Shown here one piece after another: positions 30,530 through 39,672 of a stretch of DNA of 64,000 nt. This DNA comes from Methanomassiliicoccaceae archaeon COG_1. Lineage in GTDB: Archaea; Thermoplasmatota; Thermoplasmata; Methanomassiliicoccales; Methanomethylophilaceae. The notes under the pieces were generated by a model. It did no database searches. It had not been told where the DNA came from and saw only the letters and a list, made by a program, of their open reading frames with translations. The stretch spans positions 87,444-151,443 of the forward strand of contig JAQQTI010000004.1 of the NCBI GenBank assembly GCA_028561875.1, read 5' to 3'. The first letter of the stretch is position 1, and the number at the start of each line of letters is the position of its first letter. Made by a program: the position numbers and the translations under genes.

Positions 30530-31282
30530 TCGCCTCACCTCGATGCCCCTCTCCCGCAGGTACTCGTGCACCTGCGCCGGGGTGCACTGCCCGTAGTGGA
30601 AGATGCTCGCCGCGAGGGCCGCGGCGCAGTCGGTCCGCTCGAACACCTCGTAGATGTGCTCCATGCTCCCGCACCCGCCGGAGGCGATGACGGGGACGCT
30701 CACCTCGTCGACCACGGCTTTGGTGAGCTCTATGTCGTACCCGTCCGCGGTACCGTCGGCGCCGATGCTGGTGAGGAGGATCTCCCCGGCGCCCATGTCC
30801 TCGGCCTCGGCGGCCCATTCGAGGGCGTCGAGGCCGGCCGGCCTCGTCCCGCCGGCGACGAACACCTCGTACCTGCCCCCGACCTTCTTCGCGTCGATGG
30901 CGACGACCACGCACTGCCTGCCGAAGCGCTCCGCGCTCTCGGAGATGATGTCCGGGTCGGCGACGGCGGCGGAGTTGATGGAGACCTTGTCGGCGCCGGC
31001 GAGGAGGGCGGAGTGCACGTCCTCGGCGGAGCGGACGCCGCCCCCCACGGTTAGGGGGACGAACACCCTCTCCGCGGTCTCCCTCACAAGGCCGAGGGTC
31101 GTCCCCCTCGATTCCTGCGTGGCGGCAATGTCGAGGAAGGCGATCTCGTCCGCGCCCTCCCTGGAATACCTCTCGGCCAGGTCGGGAGGGTGGCCGACGT
31201 CCTTCAGGTCAGCGAACCCCGTTCCCTTGACGACTTTGCCGTCCTTGACGTCCAGGCAGGGTATGACCCTTTTCGCGAGCAT
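30530..31282 (-). CDS. hisF: Imidazole glycerol phosphate synthase subunit HisF
   Basis: 250 aa, exactly the usual HisF length. TIM-barrel cyclase using ammonia from His[21 protein letters not shown] contains the catalytic Asp; [26 protein letters not shown] and [12 protein letters not shown] are phosphate-binding loops. The final residues GIEVR match the family end and are followed by CGA (30530-30532) and directly by the TTG of hisIE. ATG 31282 is preceded by GGTG and lies 4 bp after hisB. Confidence 0.95.
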
Positions 31283-31286
31283 CACC

Positions 31287-31838
31287 TCAGCCCTCCCTCA
31301 CGGCGCCCTTTGTGCTCAGGACGCCGTCGGCCGGCCGGGTGGCCTGGCCGAGGCACCTGCCGAGGGCCTTGAAGGTGGACTCGATGATGTGGTGCTCGTC
31401 GAACCCCCTCATCACGACGGCGTGCAGGTTCATCCCGGCGGACATGGCGAAGCTGCGAAGGAAGTGCCCGTAGAGCGGGTCGGGGCAGTCGGCGTCGCAG
31501 TAGGGGCGGCCGACCAGGTCCACCGACACCAGTACTAGCGCGTCGTCCATGGGGATTACGCAGGAGGAGGCCCTACGGACCGCGGGATTCTCGCCGAGGG
31601 CCTTCCTCAGGGTCTCGCCGAGGGCTATGGCCACGTCCTCCACCACGTGGTGTTCGTCGTCCCCCTCGAACTTCAACGCGAGATCGAAGCCGGAGTACCT
31701 GGCCAGGGTCTCGCACATGTGCCGCAGGAACCGGTCCGGGCCGTCGGTTTCGAACCCCCCGGAGCCATCGATGTTCAGACAGACGGATATACGGGTCTCG
31801 CGCGTCTCGCGCTCGAGCTTGGCTTTCCTCGCAGTCAT
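31287..31838 (-). CDS. hisB: Imidazoleglycerol-phosphate dehydratase
   Basis: 183 aa. Manganese enzyme of histidine synthesis with two characteristic histidine repeats: [16 protein letters not shown] and [19 protein letters not shown] 31838 lies about 27 bp downstream of a TATA element (31864-31873), so the transcript is probably leaderless and this is the first gene of hisB-hisF-hisIE-PHP. Ends in TGA. Confidence 0.95.
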   Translation of the reverse strand: MTARKAKLERETRETRISVCLNIDGSGGFETDGPDRFLRHMCETLARYSGFDLALKFEGDDEHHVVEDVAIALGETLRKALGENPAVRRASSCVIPMDDALVLVSVDLVGRPYCDADCPDPLYGHFLRSFAMSAGMNLHAVVMRGFDEHHIIESTFKALGRCLGQATRPADGVLSTKGAVREG

Positions 31839-32451
31839 GGTATGACCGCACGTATGCCGGGGCGATATTTTAACAAGCGGACAGAACCGCACCCGCCGCC
31901 GACGTGCGCCGCGGGCGCGCTAGGGGCTTCCGACCCCTCTCGGGGAGGGCTCGCCGCGGGCTTTCCGGAGACCGGATTTTTATTCGTCGATTGACGTATA
32001 TAATGCCCGACGATTCGCACTACCGTCCTAATCCTACACTGCCTTCTTTCCTTTATACATATCTATCACTATACTAGTCTTGGGACGCACGAGGCGGGGC
32101 CCGTCGTGCCCGATCCCGGGGCCTTCCCGGGCAGTCCGTGAATCGTCGAATAACCCAGAATCCGATGCAAATTCCGCGTTTTCCGGCCTTTTCCTGTATT
32201 ACGCGCGGTATATCGAGCGGACGAATGCATTATATACTTCTTAGGAAGTACGAGAGTCCGTGCATTAGGCCGCTCGCAGCGGCAAGTGTGCAATGGCAGG
32301 GACGAGAGGACCGCGGACGGATGGGACCGGAGAGGGGCCGGCAACGGCTTCGCACACGCTCCGACGACCGCGGGAAGGTCCTCCCGTCCGCGGGAGGACC
32401 GCTCCTGCCTGAAAAACAAACGTTCCGAAAGGAACGGGAGTTGGTTCCAAG
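31839..32451. other. 613-bp gap without a gene; promoters and RNA hairpins
   Basis: Contains the hisB TATA on the minus strand (GATATTTTAA, 31864-31873), TATA-like plus-strand elements near 31997 (GTATATAA) and 32050 (TTTATACATA), and the surface-protein promoter at 32229-32237 (ATTATATAC). The plus-strand leader downstream can form three hairpins: 32269-32283 (GCCGCT/AGCGGC), 32377-32400 (10-bp stem GGTCCTCCCG) and 32421-32436 (CGTTCC with a GAAA loop). No tRNA, 7S or RNase P RNA signature was recognised. A small RNA between 32080 and 32260 is possible but unsupported. Confidence 0.5.
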
Positions 32452-35400
32452 ATGGAAATAACGAACAAATGCAACAGGACGTCGCTTTTCGCGGCCGCCG
32501 TGGTTGCCGTCCTCGCCCTCGCGGCGTTCACCGGGGTCGTAATGTACTCCGACAACGCCCAGGCCGCCGACGGAGAAATAACCTACGCCGCCCACCTGAA
32601 AGGCGACATCACAATCGGTGCGCAGTATGCCGACGCCAACATATTCATGTATGTGGACGGCGGCACCACCAGCGTCACCGTCCCGGCCGGCCTCCAATAT
32701 TCTGGAACGCTCAGCTTCGGGTACTACGACGAACTCACTGGAATCGGGCTCGCGTTCGGTTCCGTCACCCTCGACAAGGTCACCGAGGCCACCGTCAAAT
32801 ACGACGGCACCTCCATGTCCATTGTCGACAACTCCGTCACGGGAAACAAGATCACCGCCACCCTGCTCAAGGGCAAGATCACCATGACGGACAGCACCGC
32901 CACCTACAAGGCCGGCGATGCCACCATCGAGGCCGCCGGCGTCTCCGGGATGACGGTCGGCATAGAGGGCGGCAAGGCCTACGTAGCAGGCGCCCCCGTC
33001 ACCGGCAGCGTGAAGATCGCCGCCGGCACCGTAAAGGCTTACGACGGGTTCAGATTCAACGGCGAAAACTTCTCCGTCGCCAACGGGGCGACGCTGAGGG
33101 TCGGCGCGACCCCTTCGCCCTCTGACTACACGCCCGTGATCTCGTACAGCAACGCTTCCACGGTCACGGCGACCATCGACGGCGCGGCGGCGACCATCGA
33201 CGCCGCGAAGAAGACCATCACCCCCTCTGCGGCGCTCGCGCCCAAGCTCGAGGGGTACGATGTAGAAATCACCGCGGACGTCAACACCGTCGTGAAGGGA
33301 AAACTCGTCATAAACTACGACGGCGAGATGATCCTCGACATCGCGAACCCCATGCTCACCCTCAACGCGAGCGGCACCGCGGTCAGGACCGCGGCGACGG
33401 CCGGAGTCGCGGTCCACTACGCAGCGGACCTCGGCACCGCAATGTCCAAGAACACCACAGTAACTCCCGCATACATTGAGGGGGACCCCGGAACGAGCGG
33501 TGCCGTCATCAGCGACGGCAAGGTCACGTTCAACGTCTACGAGCCCCTTGGGATACCCGCGACCCCCACGGTGTTCACCGTGTTCGCGGGTGAGGTCGTC
33601 GAAGGGAAATACGCCACCAGCGTCACCGTGACCCCCGCGGCCGGAGACACCACTCTCTCCAAGGACGGGAAGTTCACCACCACCGCGATTCCGACCTTCA
33701 CCCTCCAGCCCAACCCGAAGGTGACTCCCGGGACGCCCGTAGCGTCCTCCATCGACTTCTCCGCGGGGACGATAAGCGTGGAGGGGACGATCGACGCCAC
33801 CCGCGACTCGTACATGGACGCCTCCAACACCGAGAGGTTCCTGTACAACACCGTAACCAACACGGGCGGAGTGATAACCGTGGACGGGAAGGGGACCGCC
33901 GACGGCAAGGTGATCATCGATCAGATTGCCGGTGTGCCCGATCCGATCATCGAGCGCATCAACGGGACCCTGTACTCCAAGCCCAACAAGACCCCGGCCG
34001 ACTACTACACCTTCACCTACACCATCTTTGCCGACGCCCTCGCCAACGCGAAGGAGGTCACCGTCTACGGGAAGAACACCGTCGAGGCCGACCTCACCGT
34101 CGAGGGGAAGGGAGCAACCGACAGCGACCCCACAAAGGTGACGTTCATCAACGGCTCCAAGCTCAACATCGGCTCCGAGGACGGATCGGCAATCGTGTCC
34201 GTCCCCGACGCCACCGACATATCCACGCTGAGAACCTCCTCGGCCGTGGTAGAGGTCGTCAACGGCAAGTTCATCCTCAACGGAAACGACGCCGCTCCCG
34301 TGGACCCCTACGCCGCCGACAAGGTCATCGCCGCCGTGTACGTCTACGACAGCAAGGGCACCGGCGACTCCAAAGACGATACCGGGACCTACACCGACCT
34401 GGCTACGGCCCTCAACGAGGCCAAATCCCCCGATGTGATCCAGCTCAGGACCGGATGCATGCTCGCCAAAGACGCGGAAATCAAGGAGGGTGTGACCCTC
34501 GACACCACCGCCGGCAACTTCCCCGTCGTAGTCGGTGTCACCACCGGCGACCCGGGGAACCCCTACTCGGACGTCAAGCTGACGGTCAGCGGCAAGGTCG
34601 AGGGCGGCGGCATCATCGCCGTCCCCGAAGGGTCCACCGTCGTCCTCAACTCCGACGTCGGGACCGTCACCAACACCTATGCGGCCGTAGGCGGAACAAT
34701 CCAGGTCGCCGAGGGCAAGAACGTAAACGCCGGGGCGCTCACCATGATCTGGGGCACCTTCGACGTGGACGGGACCGTGACATACAAGGTCGCCCCGGGA
34801 GCGTACTCGAACAGCATCACCGTTCCGATGGCGGCTCCGATAACCTTCACGGCCCCCGCCAAGGCTAAGATAGTCGTCGACGTGGCCGGGGCCATCGACA
34901 CGACCGTCGCCTCCACTATGGACTACGACAACGTCGAGCTCACCGTATCCGGGGAGATAGACAGCGCGGACGATACCGGTCTCCTGACCGTTGACGACGC
35001 CAATGCGGTCGTCACCGTCACCGGCAAGGCGCACTTCGCCGCGCTCACCGCCAAGACCCTTGAGGTCGTCTCCAAGGCTCCCGCGGGGACCGCCGCAGCG
35101 ATCACCGCGGACGCCCCCGCGGTCGAAATCGACGGCGCCCTCACGGTCGACAAAGCCACCGTCTCGGGGACGCTGAACGCAGGCTCGGCCGCCATCAGAA
35201 CCCTCACACTCACGGGAGGAACGTTCAAGGTCGGCGACGACAGCGCCGTGGATTCCGCGTACGTCACCGGCGCCGCGACCGTCGCCGCCGCAGATGGCAA
35301 GAAGATCACCGTCTCGAACGAGATGATCGTCGGCCAGCCCGCCAAGATCGAGATGAAGGAGGTCACCAACGACGCAAAGGTCAGCGGTGTCGAGCTCGGC

Positions 35401-36093
35401 GTCAACGCCATTGCCAACGTGTACGGGAACGCCGCCGGCGTGACCATAGGTCCTGCCGGAGTCAAGGCCACCCAGATCTACATGGTGGACATGGCGGACA
35501 ACAGCACTACCTACGCCTACGTGAAGGAGTTTGTGAACGGGGTGAAGGACTCCCCGACGCTGGCCACCGCGCCCGTCGTCGAAGGATACACCTTCTTCGG
35601 ATGGTTCACCGCCGCCTCCCAGTTCTCGGGCCAGCCCGCGACGAAGGGGATCGGAGACTACCCGCAGCTCTTCGGCCTCTTCCAGGTCAAGACGTTCAAG
35701 GTCACGTTCGAGATCAATGATGCGAACGGCAACCATCTCAAGAACGCGTTCTTCTCCGTCAACGGCGGGAAGATCAACTCCGGCGACGTCGTCACCTACA
35801 AGTACGGGGAGGTCCTCAAGACCATAATCCTCGTTTCCAACACCGGTTTCGACCTCAAGGGGGCCCCCTCCATCTCCATAATCACGGCGAGTGGAAGCTC
35901 GGGCATACCCTCCGGCGGGTTCGTCGTCAAATCCGATGCCACCGTGAAGGCCACCTTCAGCGAGGGCAGCGGCGTCGTCGAGAGCAAGGATGACGACAAC
36001 GGTCTGACCCTGACCGAAATCCTCCTGATCGTCCTGATCATCATCGCCGCAATCGTCATGATTGCCGTGGTGTCCAGGCTCGCCAGGAGCTGA
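32452..36093 (+). CDS. Giant cell-surface protein with C-terminal membrane anchor
   Basis: 1213 aa. Residues 1-40 are a signal peptide (hydrophobic FAAAVVAVLALAAFTGVVM, then AQAADG). The body is Thr-, Val-, Ala- and Gly-rich beta structure with few Arg or Cys, typical of adhesin-like surface proteins of host-associated methanogens. Near residue 1040, GYTFFGWFTAASQFSG is an InlB-type (Listeria-Bacteroides) beta-grasp repeat. Residues about 1185-1208 form a C-terminal transmembrane anchor followed by RLARS. It has its own promoter, a structured 190-nt leader and a strong hairpin behind it. Ends in TGA. The ligand is unknown. Confidence 0.82.
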   Translation: MEITNKCNRTSLFAAAVVAVLALAAFTGVVMYSDNAQAADGEITYAAHLKGDITIGAQYADANIFMYVDGGTTSVTVPAGLQYSGTLSFGYYDELTGIGLAFGSVTLDKVTEATVKYDGTSMSIVDNSVTGNKITATLLKGKITMTDSTATYKAGDATIEAAGVSGMTVGIEGGKAYVAGAPVTGSVKIAAGTVKAYDGFRFNGENFSVANGATLRVGATPSPSDYTPVISYSNASTVTATIDGAAATIDAAKKTITPSAALAPKLEGYDVEITADVNTVVKGKLVINYDGEMILDIANPMLTLNASGTAVRTAATAGVAVHYAADLGTAMSKNTTVTPAYIEGDPGTSGAVISDGKVTFNVYEPLGIPATPTVFTVFAGEVVEGKYATSVTVTPAAGDTTLSKDGKFTTTAIPTFTLQPNPKVTPGTPVASSIDFSAGTISVEGTIDATRDSYMDASNTERFLYNTVTNTGGVITVDGKGTADGKVIIDQIAGVPDPIIERINGTLYSKPNKTPADYYTFTYTIFADALANAKEVTVYGKNTVEADLTVEGKGATDSDPTKVTFINGSKLNIGSEDGSAIVSVPDATDISTLRTSSAVVEVVNGKFILNGNDAAPVDPYAADKVIAAVYVYDSKGTGDSKDDTGTYTDLATALNEAKSPDVIQLRTGCMLAKDAEIKEGVTLDTTAGNFPVVVGVTTGDPGNPYSDVKLTVSGKVEGGGIIAVPEGSTVVLNSDVGTVTNTYAAVGGTIQVAEGKNVNAGALTMIWGTFDVDGTVTYKVAPGAYSNSITVPMAAPITFTAPAKAKIVVDVAGAIDTTVASTMDYDNVELTVSGEIDSADDTGLLTVDDANAVVTVTGKAHFAALTAKTLEVVSKAPAGTAAAITADAPAVEIDGALTVDKATVSGTLNAGSAAIRTLTLTGGTFKVGDDSAVDSAYVTGAATVAAADGKKITVSNEMIVGQPAKIEMKEVTNDAKVSGVELGVNAIANVYGNAAGVTIGPAGVKATQIYMVDMADNSTTYAYVKEFVNGVKDSPTLATAPVVEGYTFFGWFTAASQFSGQPATKGIGDYPQLFGLFQVKTFKVTFEINDANGNHLKNAFFSVNGGKINSGDVVTYKYGEVLKTIILVSNTGFDLKGAPSISIITASGSSGIPSGGFVVKSDATVKATFSEGSGVVESKDDDNGLTLTEILLIVLIIIAAIVMIAVVSRLARS

Positions 36094-36129
36094 GGCAGAG
36101 GCAACTGAAACATCCTACCAAACCCCTTA

Positions 36130-36153
36130 CCGCGGGGGCCGAAGCCCCCGCGG
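36130..36153 (+). terminator. Hairpin terminator after the surface-protein gene
   Basis: Perfect 10-bp stem CCGCGGGGGC with a CGAA tetraloop, 37 bp after the surface-protein stop, followed by a C/T-rich run. The rest of the gap to 36343 shows no gene. Confidence 0.6.
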
Positions 36154-36343
36154 GCCCCCTTCTACCATTCACCGCTTCCCTGTCGCATCGCGGACGGGTG
36201 ATTCCTGGGATAACCGTACCGTATTTTCGCCGGGTACTGATGACACCTCCGTATGCTCCGCGGCCCTCGTATCGCGGCATTGTTCCAGCGGGCGGCCCGT
36301 CTGCTATCGCGCACGGCGAGAACACCACCCATGGATGACCGAG

Positions 36344-38275
36344 CTATGCGCCCTCGTCCGTGATCATCGCCGGCGAATGTACCGTCGCAACGGGCCGTAA
36401 TAATTCGTTCGCCCGGAGTCGGCCCGCCTCCACCGCCGCCTTCACGCCCTCGGCCAGCCGGTCCGCGTCCAGGTCCTCCAGACGGAAGTACCTAGCGCCC
36501 AGATTCTCCGCCAGCCTCTCGGCGTTGTCGAAGTGCGGGAATCCCGAGGAGGCGTCCACGACAATCCACCTCACGCACGGGATCTTCAGGCCCTCGGACA
36601 TCCTCTGCGCCTCCTCGTTGGCGTCCGCCCCCTGGCGCAGGGGCACGTTGGCGCGCCCGTCCGTGACCAGGACTACGAAGCACCTCTCACCGACGTGGCA
36701 CCGTACGTACGCGGTCATGTACTCCTGCACCCTCGACAGGGCCTCCCCGAGCGGGGTCCTTCCCCCCGTGGGCAGCTCCTCGAGCATCCGGTAGCTGTAC
36801 TCCACGGACCTCGTCGGCGGGAGGATCATGTCCGCCGAGTCCCGGCGGAAGGCCATCAGGCCGATGCGGTCCCTCTTGACGTAGCTGTCGCGGAGCATGG
36901 AGAGGATTGCGCCCTTGACGGTCGCCATCCTTCTCCTCACGCCAAGGGAGCCCGAGGCGTCGACGAGGAACAGCAGCGTGATGCCGCTCCTCCTCTCGCG
37001 CACCTTCTCCCTGATGTCACCATCCTCGATGACGACGGCGACGCCCTCCCTCGACCTCTCCGGCTGATGGGGTGCGGCGGCGCGGATGGTGGCGTCGAAG
37101 GCTACGTCCGCCGCCTTACCTCCGGGGATCCTCGCCCGGGCGTACCTGCCGGTGCCGTCGGCGCTCTGCGCCAAGGTGCGGCGACCCTTGCGGGACTTGG
37201 TGATGACGGGGACCCTCCCGTCCCCGCCCAGGTAGTCTATGACGGGGAACTGCCTCCCGATCTCGAACATCATCTCCTCGAGGTCCCGAACCTCGGGGGA
37301 CTGCGTAAGGGGCTCCTGCCCCCCGCTACGGTCTTCGGGCCGTTCGGGGGGCTCCCGCCCATCGCTCCCTCCGGGCGGATTCCGGCCCCCGTCACCCCGC
37401 TCCTCGTGAGGCTCCGGAGGTGGGGCCTGGTCGTAGCTCCTCCGGTGCGGGAGACAGAGCACCGCCGCCTCCTCGACGTCCTTCTTCGTCACCTCATCCC
37501 TGCCGTTCAGCGCCGCCAGCGCCGATGCGCAGTTGACCATGGCTATGTCCCCGCGGAGGCCGTCAGTCCCGAGCCTGACGCACAGCTCCGAGACCACGTC
37601 GACGAGTTCGTCGGAGATCGTGACGAGGGGGAGGACCTTCACCGCCCTCTCGATTCTGGACCCCTCCGCCTCCTCCTCGTCCGCGAACATCCGGCGGAAC
37701 CCGTCCGGATCCTCCGCGAAATCCGTGTTCCGCCGGAGGACCTCCCTCCGGTCGGCATCCGCGGAAGGGTAGGCGCAGAGGTCGAAGCGGTCGAGGATGT
37801 GGGGGGAGAGGTCGTCCTCCTCGGGGTTCATTGTGGCTACGAGCGTAACGTCGAGGTCGTACCGCGCGGACACCGCCCCCCTCTCCACCCGCACCGAGCC
37901 GGTTAGGACGGCGTCGAGCACGCCGGCTAGCACGGCCCGGTCCATGAGGTTCGCGTCGTCGATGTAGAGGATGCCCCCGTCCGCCCGGGCGAGGAGCCCG
38001 GGGGCGAACACGGGCCTCCCGGACCTCATCGTCGCCTCAACGTCCATGCCGCCGAAGATCTGCTCCTCGGAGGCGTTCAGCGGGCAGTTGACCATCCTCC
38101 TGCCGGACATGCCCGCGGCTGCGCGGGCCAGCGTCGACTTCGCCGAACCCTTGCCGCCCCGGATCATCACCGTCTTTAACCTCGGGGAGACCAGCGCGCA
38201 CTCCAGCGCGCGCTTGGCATCCTCCATGCCGACTACGGCGGTGAACGGGAGCGACGTCGGAGGTTCCCCAGGCAT
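36344..38275 (-). CDS. chlD: Chelatase subunit BchD/ChlD-like (AAA plus VWA domain)
   Basis: 643 aa. Residues 1-250 are a AAA+ domain (RGGKGSAKSTLARA Walker-like loop), followed by a proline- and acid-rich linker (about 270-320) and a C-terminal VWA domain with the MIDAS motif LFLVDASGSLG. With BchI it powers metal insertion by a CobN/BchH subunit, here probably cobalt. ATG 38275 overlaps the end of bchI by 19 bp. It ends at TAG (36344-36346), the only amber terminator in the window; if UAG is read through, 23 more residues follow to a CGA at 36272-36274. Confidence 0.88.
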   Translation of the reverse strand: MPGEPPTSLPFTAVVGMEDAKRALECALVSPRLKTVMIRGGKGSAKSTLARAAAGMSGRRMVNCPLNASEEQIFGGMDVEATMRSGRPVFAPGLLARADGGILYIDDANLMDRAVLAGVLDAVLTGSVRVERGAVSARYDLDVTLVATMNPEEDDLSPHILDRFDLCAYPSADADRREVLRRNTDFAEDPDGFRRMFADEEEAEGSRIERAVKVLPLVTISDELVDVVSELCVRLGTDGLRGDIAMVNCASALAALNGRDEVTKKDVEEAAVLCLPHRRSYDQAPPPEPHEERGDGGRNPPGGSDGREPPERPEDRSGGQEPLTQSPEVRDLEEMMFEIGRQFPVIDYLGGDGRVPVITKSRKGRRTLAQSADGTGRYARARIPGGKAADVAFDATIRAAAPHQPERSREGVAVVIEDGDIREKVRERRSGITLLFLVDASGSLGVRRRMATVKGAILSMLRDSYVKRDRIGLMAFRRDSADMILPPTRSVEYSYRMLEELPTGGRTPLGEALSRVQEYMTAYVRCHVGERCFVVLVTDGRANVPLRQGADANEEAQRMSEGLKIPCVRWIVVDASSGFPHFDNAERLAENLGARYFRLEDLDADRLAEGVKAAVEAGRLRANELLRPVATVHSPAMITDEGA

Positions 38276-39285
38276 GCTTCGAGCTCCTCCCTGTCGAGGG
38301 CCCTCTCCTCGAAGGGCCTCCTCTTCAGCCGATGGGATAGCACGAGCTCCGCCGTCCGGCGGATGTCGCCCTTATCGACCTTCGAGCGCCCCTCGAGGGC
38401 GGCGTTCGCCTTGGCGGCCTTGAGCAGCGTTATGTCCGCCCTGTGCCCGTCCACGCCGAAATGCGCCATCACCGAGACCACCATGTCGACGGCGTCGTCG
38501 CCGGCCTCCACCGAGGGGTGCAGGGCGATTGCGCCCTCCAGCCTCTCTGCCAAGGCGTCCAGCTCCTTCTGGCACTTCGCGGCGTAGGCCTCTGGGTCGG
38601 AGTCGAAGGCGACCCTCCTCCGCACCACCTCGGCGCGGAGCTTCGGGTCGCGCTCCCCCCGCACATCGACCGAGAGCCCGAACCTGTCGAGCAGCTGCGG
38701 GCGGAGGTCGCCCTCCTCGGGGTTCATCGTCCCGACGAGGACGAACCGCGCCGGGTGGGTGAAGGAGACCCCCTCCCTCTCCACGTAGTTCACGCCCATG
38801 GCGGCGGAGTCGAGTATCAGATCGACTAGGTGGTCGTCGAGGAGGTTCACCTCGTCGATGTAGAGGATGTTCCCGTTGGCGGCGGCGAGCACGCCGGGCT
38901 CGAACCTCTTCTCTCCGGCCTTCAGGACGCGCTCGATGTCGAGGGTGCCTGAGACCCGGTCCTCGGTGGCGCTCAGCGGGAGGTCGACCACCTTCATGCG
39001 CACCATCTCCGGCTCCAGGGCCTCCCCCCTCTCCATCCTTTCGCGGCAGTAGGGGCAGTACCTCTCCGGCCGGCCGTGCTGGCACCGGAAGGGGCAGCCC
39101 TTAACCGCCTCGTGCATCGGGAGCACCCTGTCGAGGGAGCGGACGGCGGTGGATTTCGCCGTCCCCTTCTCCCCCTTGATCAGGACCCCGCCGATCCCTG
39201 GGTCTATCACGTTCAGAAGCAGACCCCTCTTCATGTCGTCCTGCCCGACGATGCTCGTGAAAGGGAATACCACCGGTTCCGCCAT
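38257..39285 (-). CDS. chlI: Chelatase ATPase subunit BchI/ChlI-like
   Basis: 342-aa AAA+ ATPase. Walker A GEKGTAKSTAVRSL, a cysteine-rich insert CPFRCQHG...CPYC usual in the family, Walker B ILYIDEVNLLDDH and sensor VGTMNPEEGDLRPQLLDRFGL. ATG 39285 chosen (a TTG three codons upstream is less likely). The first CGA (38257-38259) follows LEACLGNL; the standard frame adds seven residues to a TAG. Works with the adjacent BchD and the CobN proteins. Confidence 0.92.
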
Positions 39286-39356
39286 TGCGCTCAACCCATA
39301 TCGACTGGATTAACCATCCCATCTAGATATTATTTGCCGCGTCCAGCGCCTGCAGG

Positions 39357-39363
39357 TATAAAT
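39357..39363 (+). promoter_or_regulatory. TATA box of the small membrane protein gene
   Basis: TATAAAT, 25 bp before ATG 39388, giving a leaderless transcript. Confidence 0.55.
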
Positions 39364-39387
39364 CGCAGCGGCACCTTCCTTCCCGCG

Positions 39388-39624
39388 ATGAAGACAAAGA
39401 CGCTCCTAGTCCTCGCCGCCGCGGCGTACGCCGCCTTCGTGGCCGCCTTCGTGGCGATTTACCTCACCGCCGACTCCGACGCCCTGGCCATCGAACTGTC
39501 AGTGCTCGCTTCGGCGCTCACCACGGTGACCCTCGTGCTGGGCGTCCTGATATGGAGGGGGAGCCCCTCGGAGGAGTACGAGAGGTACATGCAGGAGAGG
39601 GAAGAGGAGGAAGGCAGGTGGCGA
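39388..39624 (+). CDS. Small two-helix membrane protein
   Basis: 78 aa: two hydrophobic helices (residues about 5-27 and 35-54) and an acidic tail (EEYERYMQEREEEEGRW). Not recognised. The first CGA (39622-39624) ends it 48 bp before the convergent CobN end; the standard frame would overlap cobN to 39720. Located in the corrinoid-chelatase cluster, so a role in metal transport is conceivable but unsupported. Confidence 0.6.
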
Positions 39625-39672
39625 GCCGCCGGCGTCCCCTCCTCGGGTTCCCCGCGATTCTCCATACGCTCC

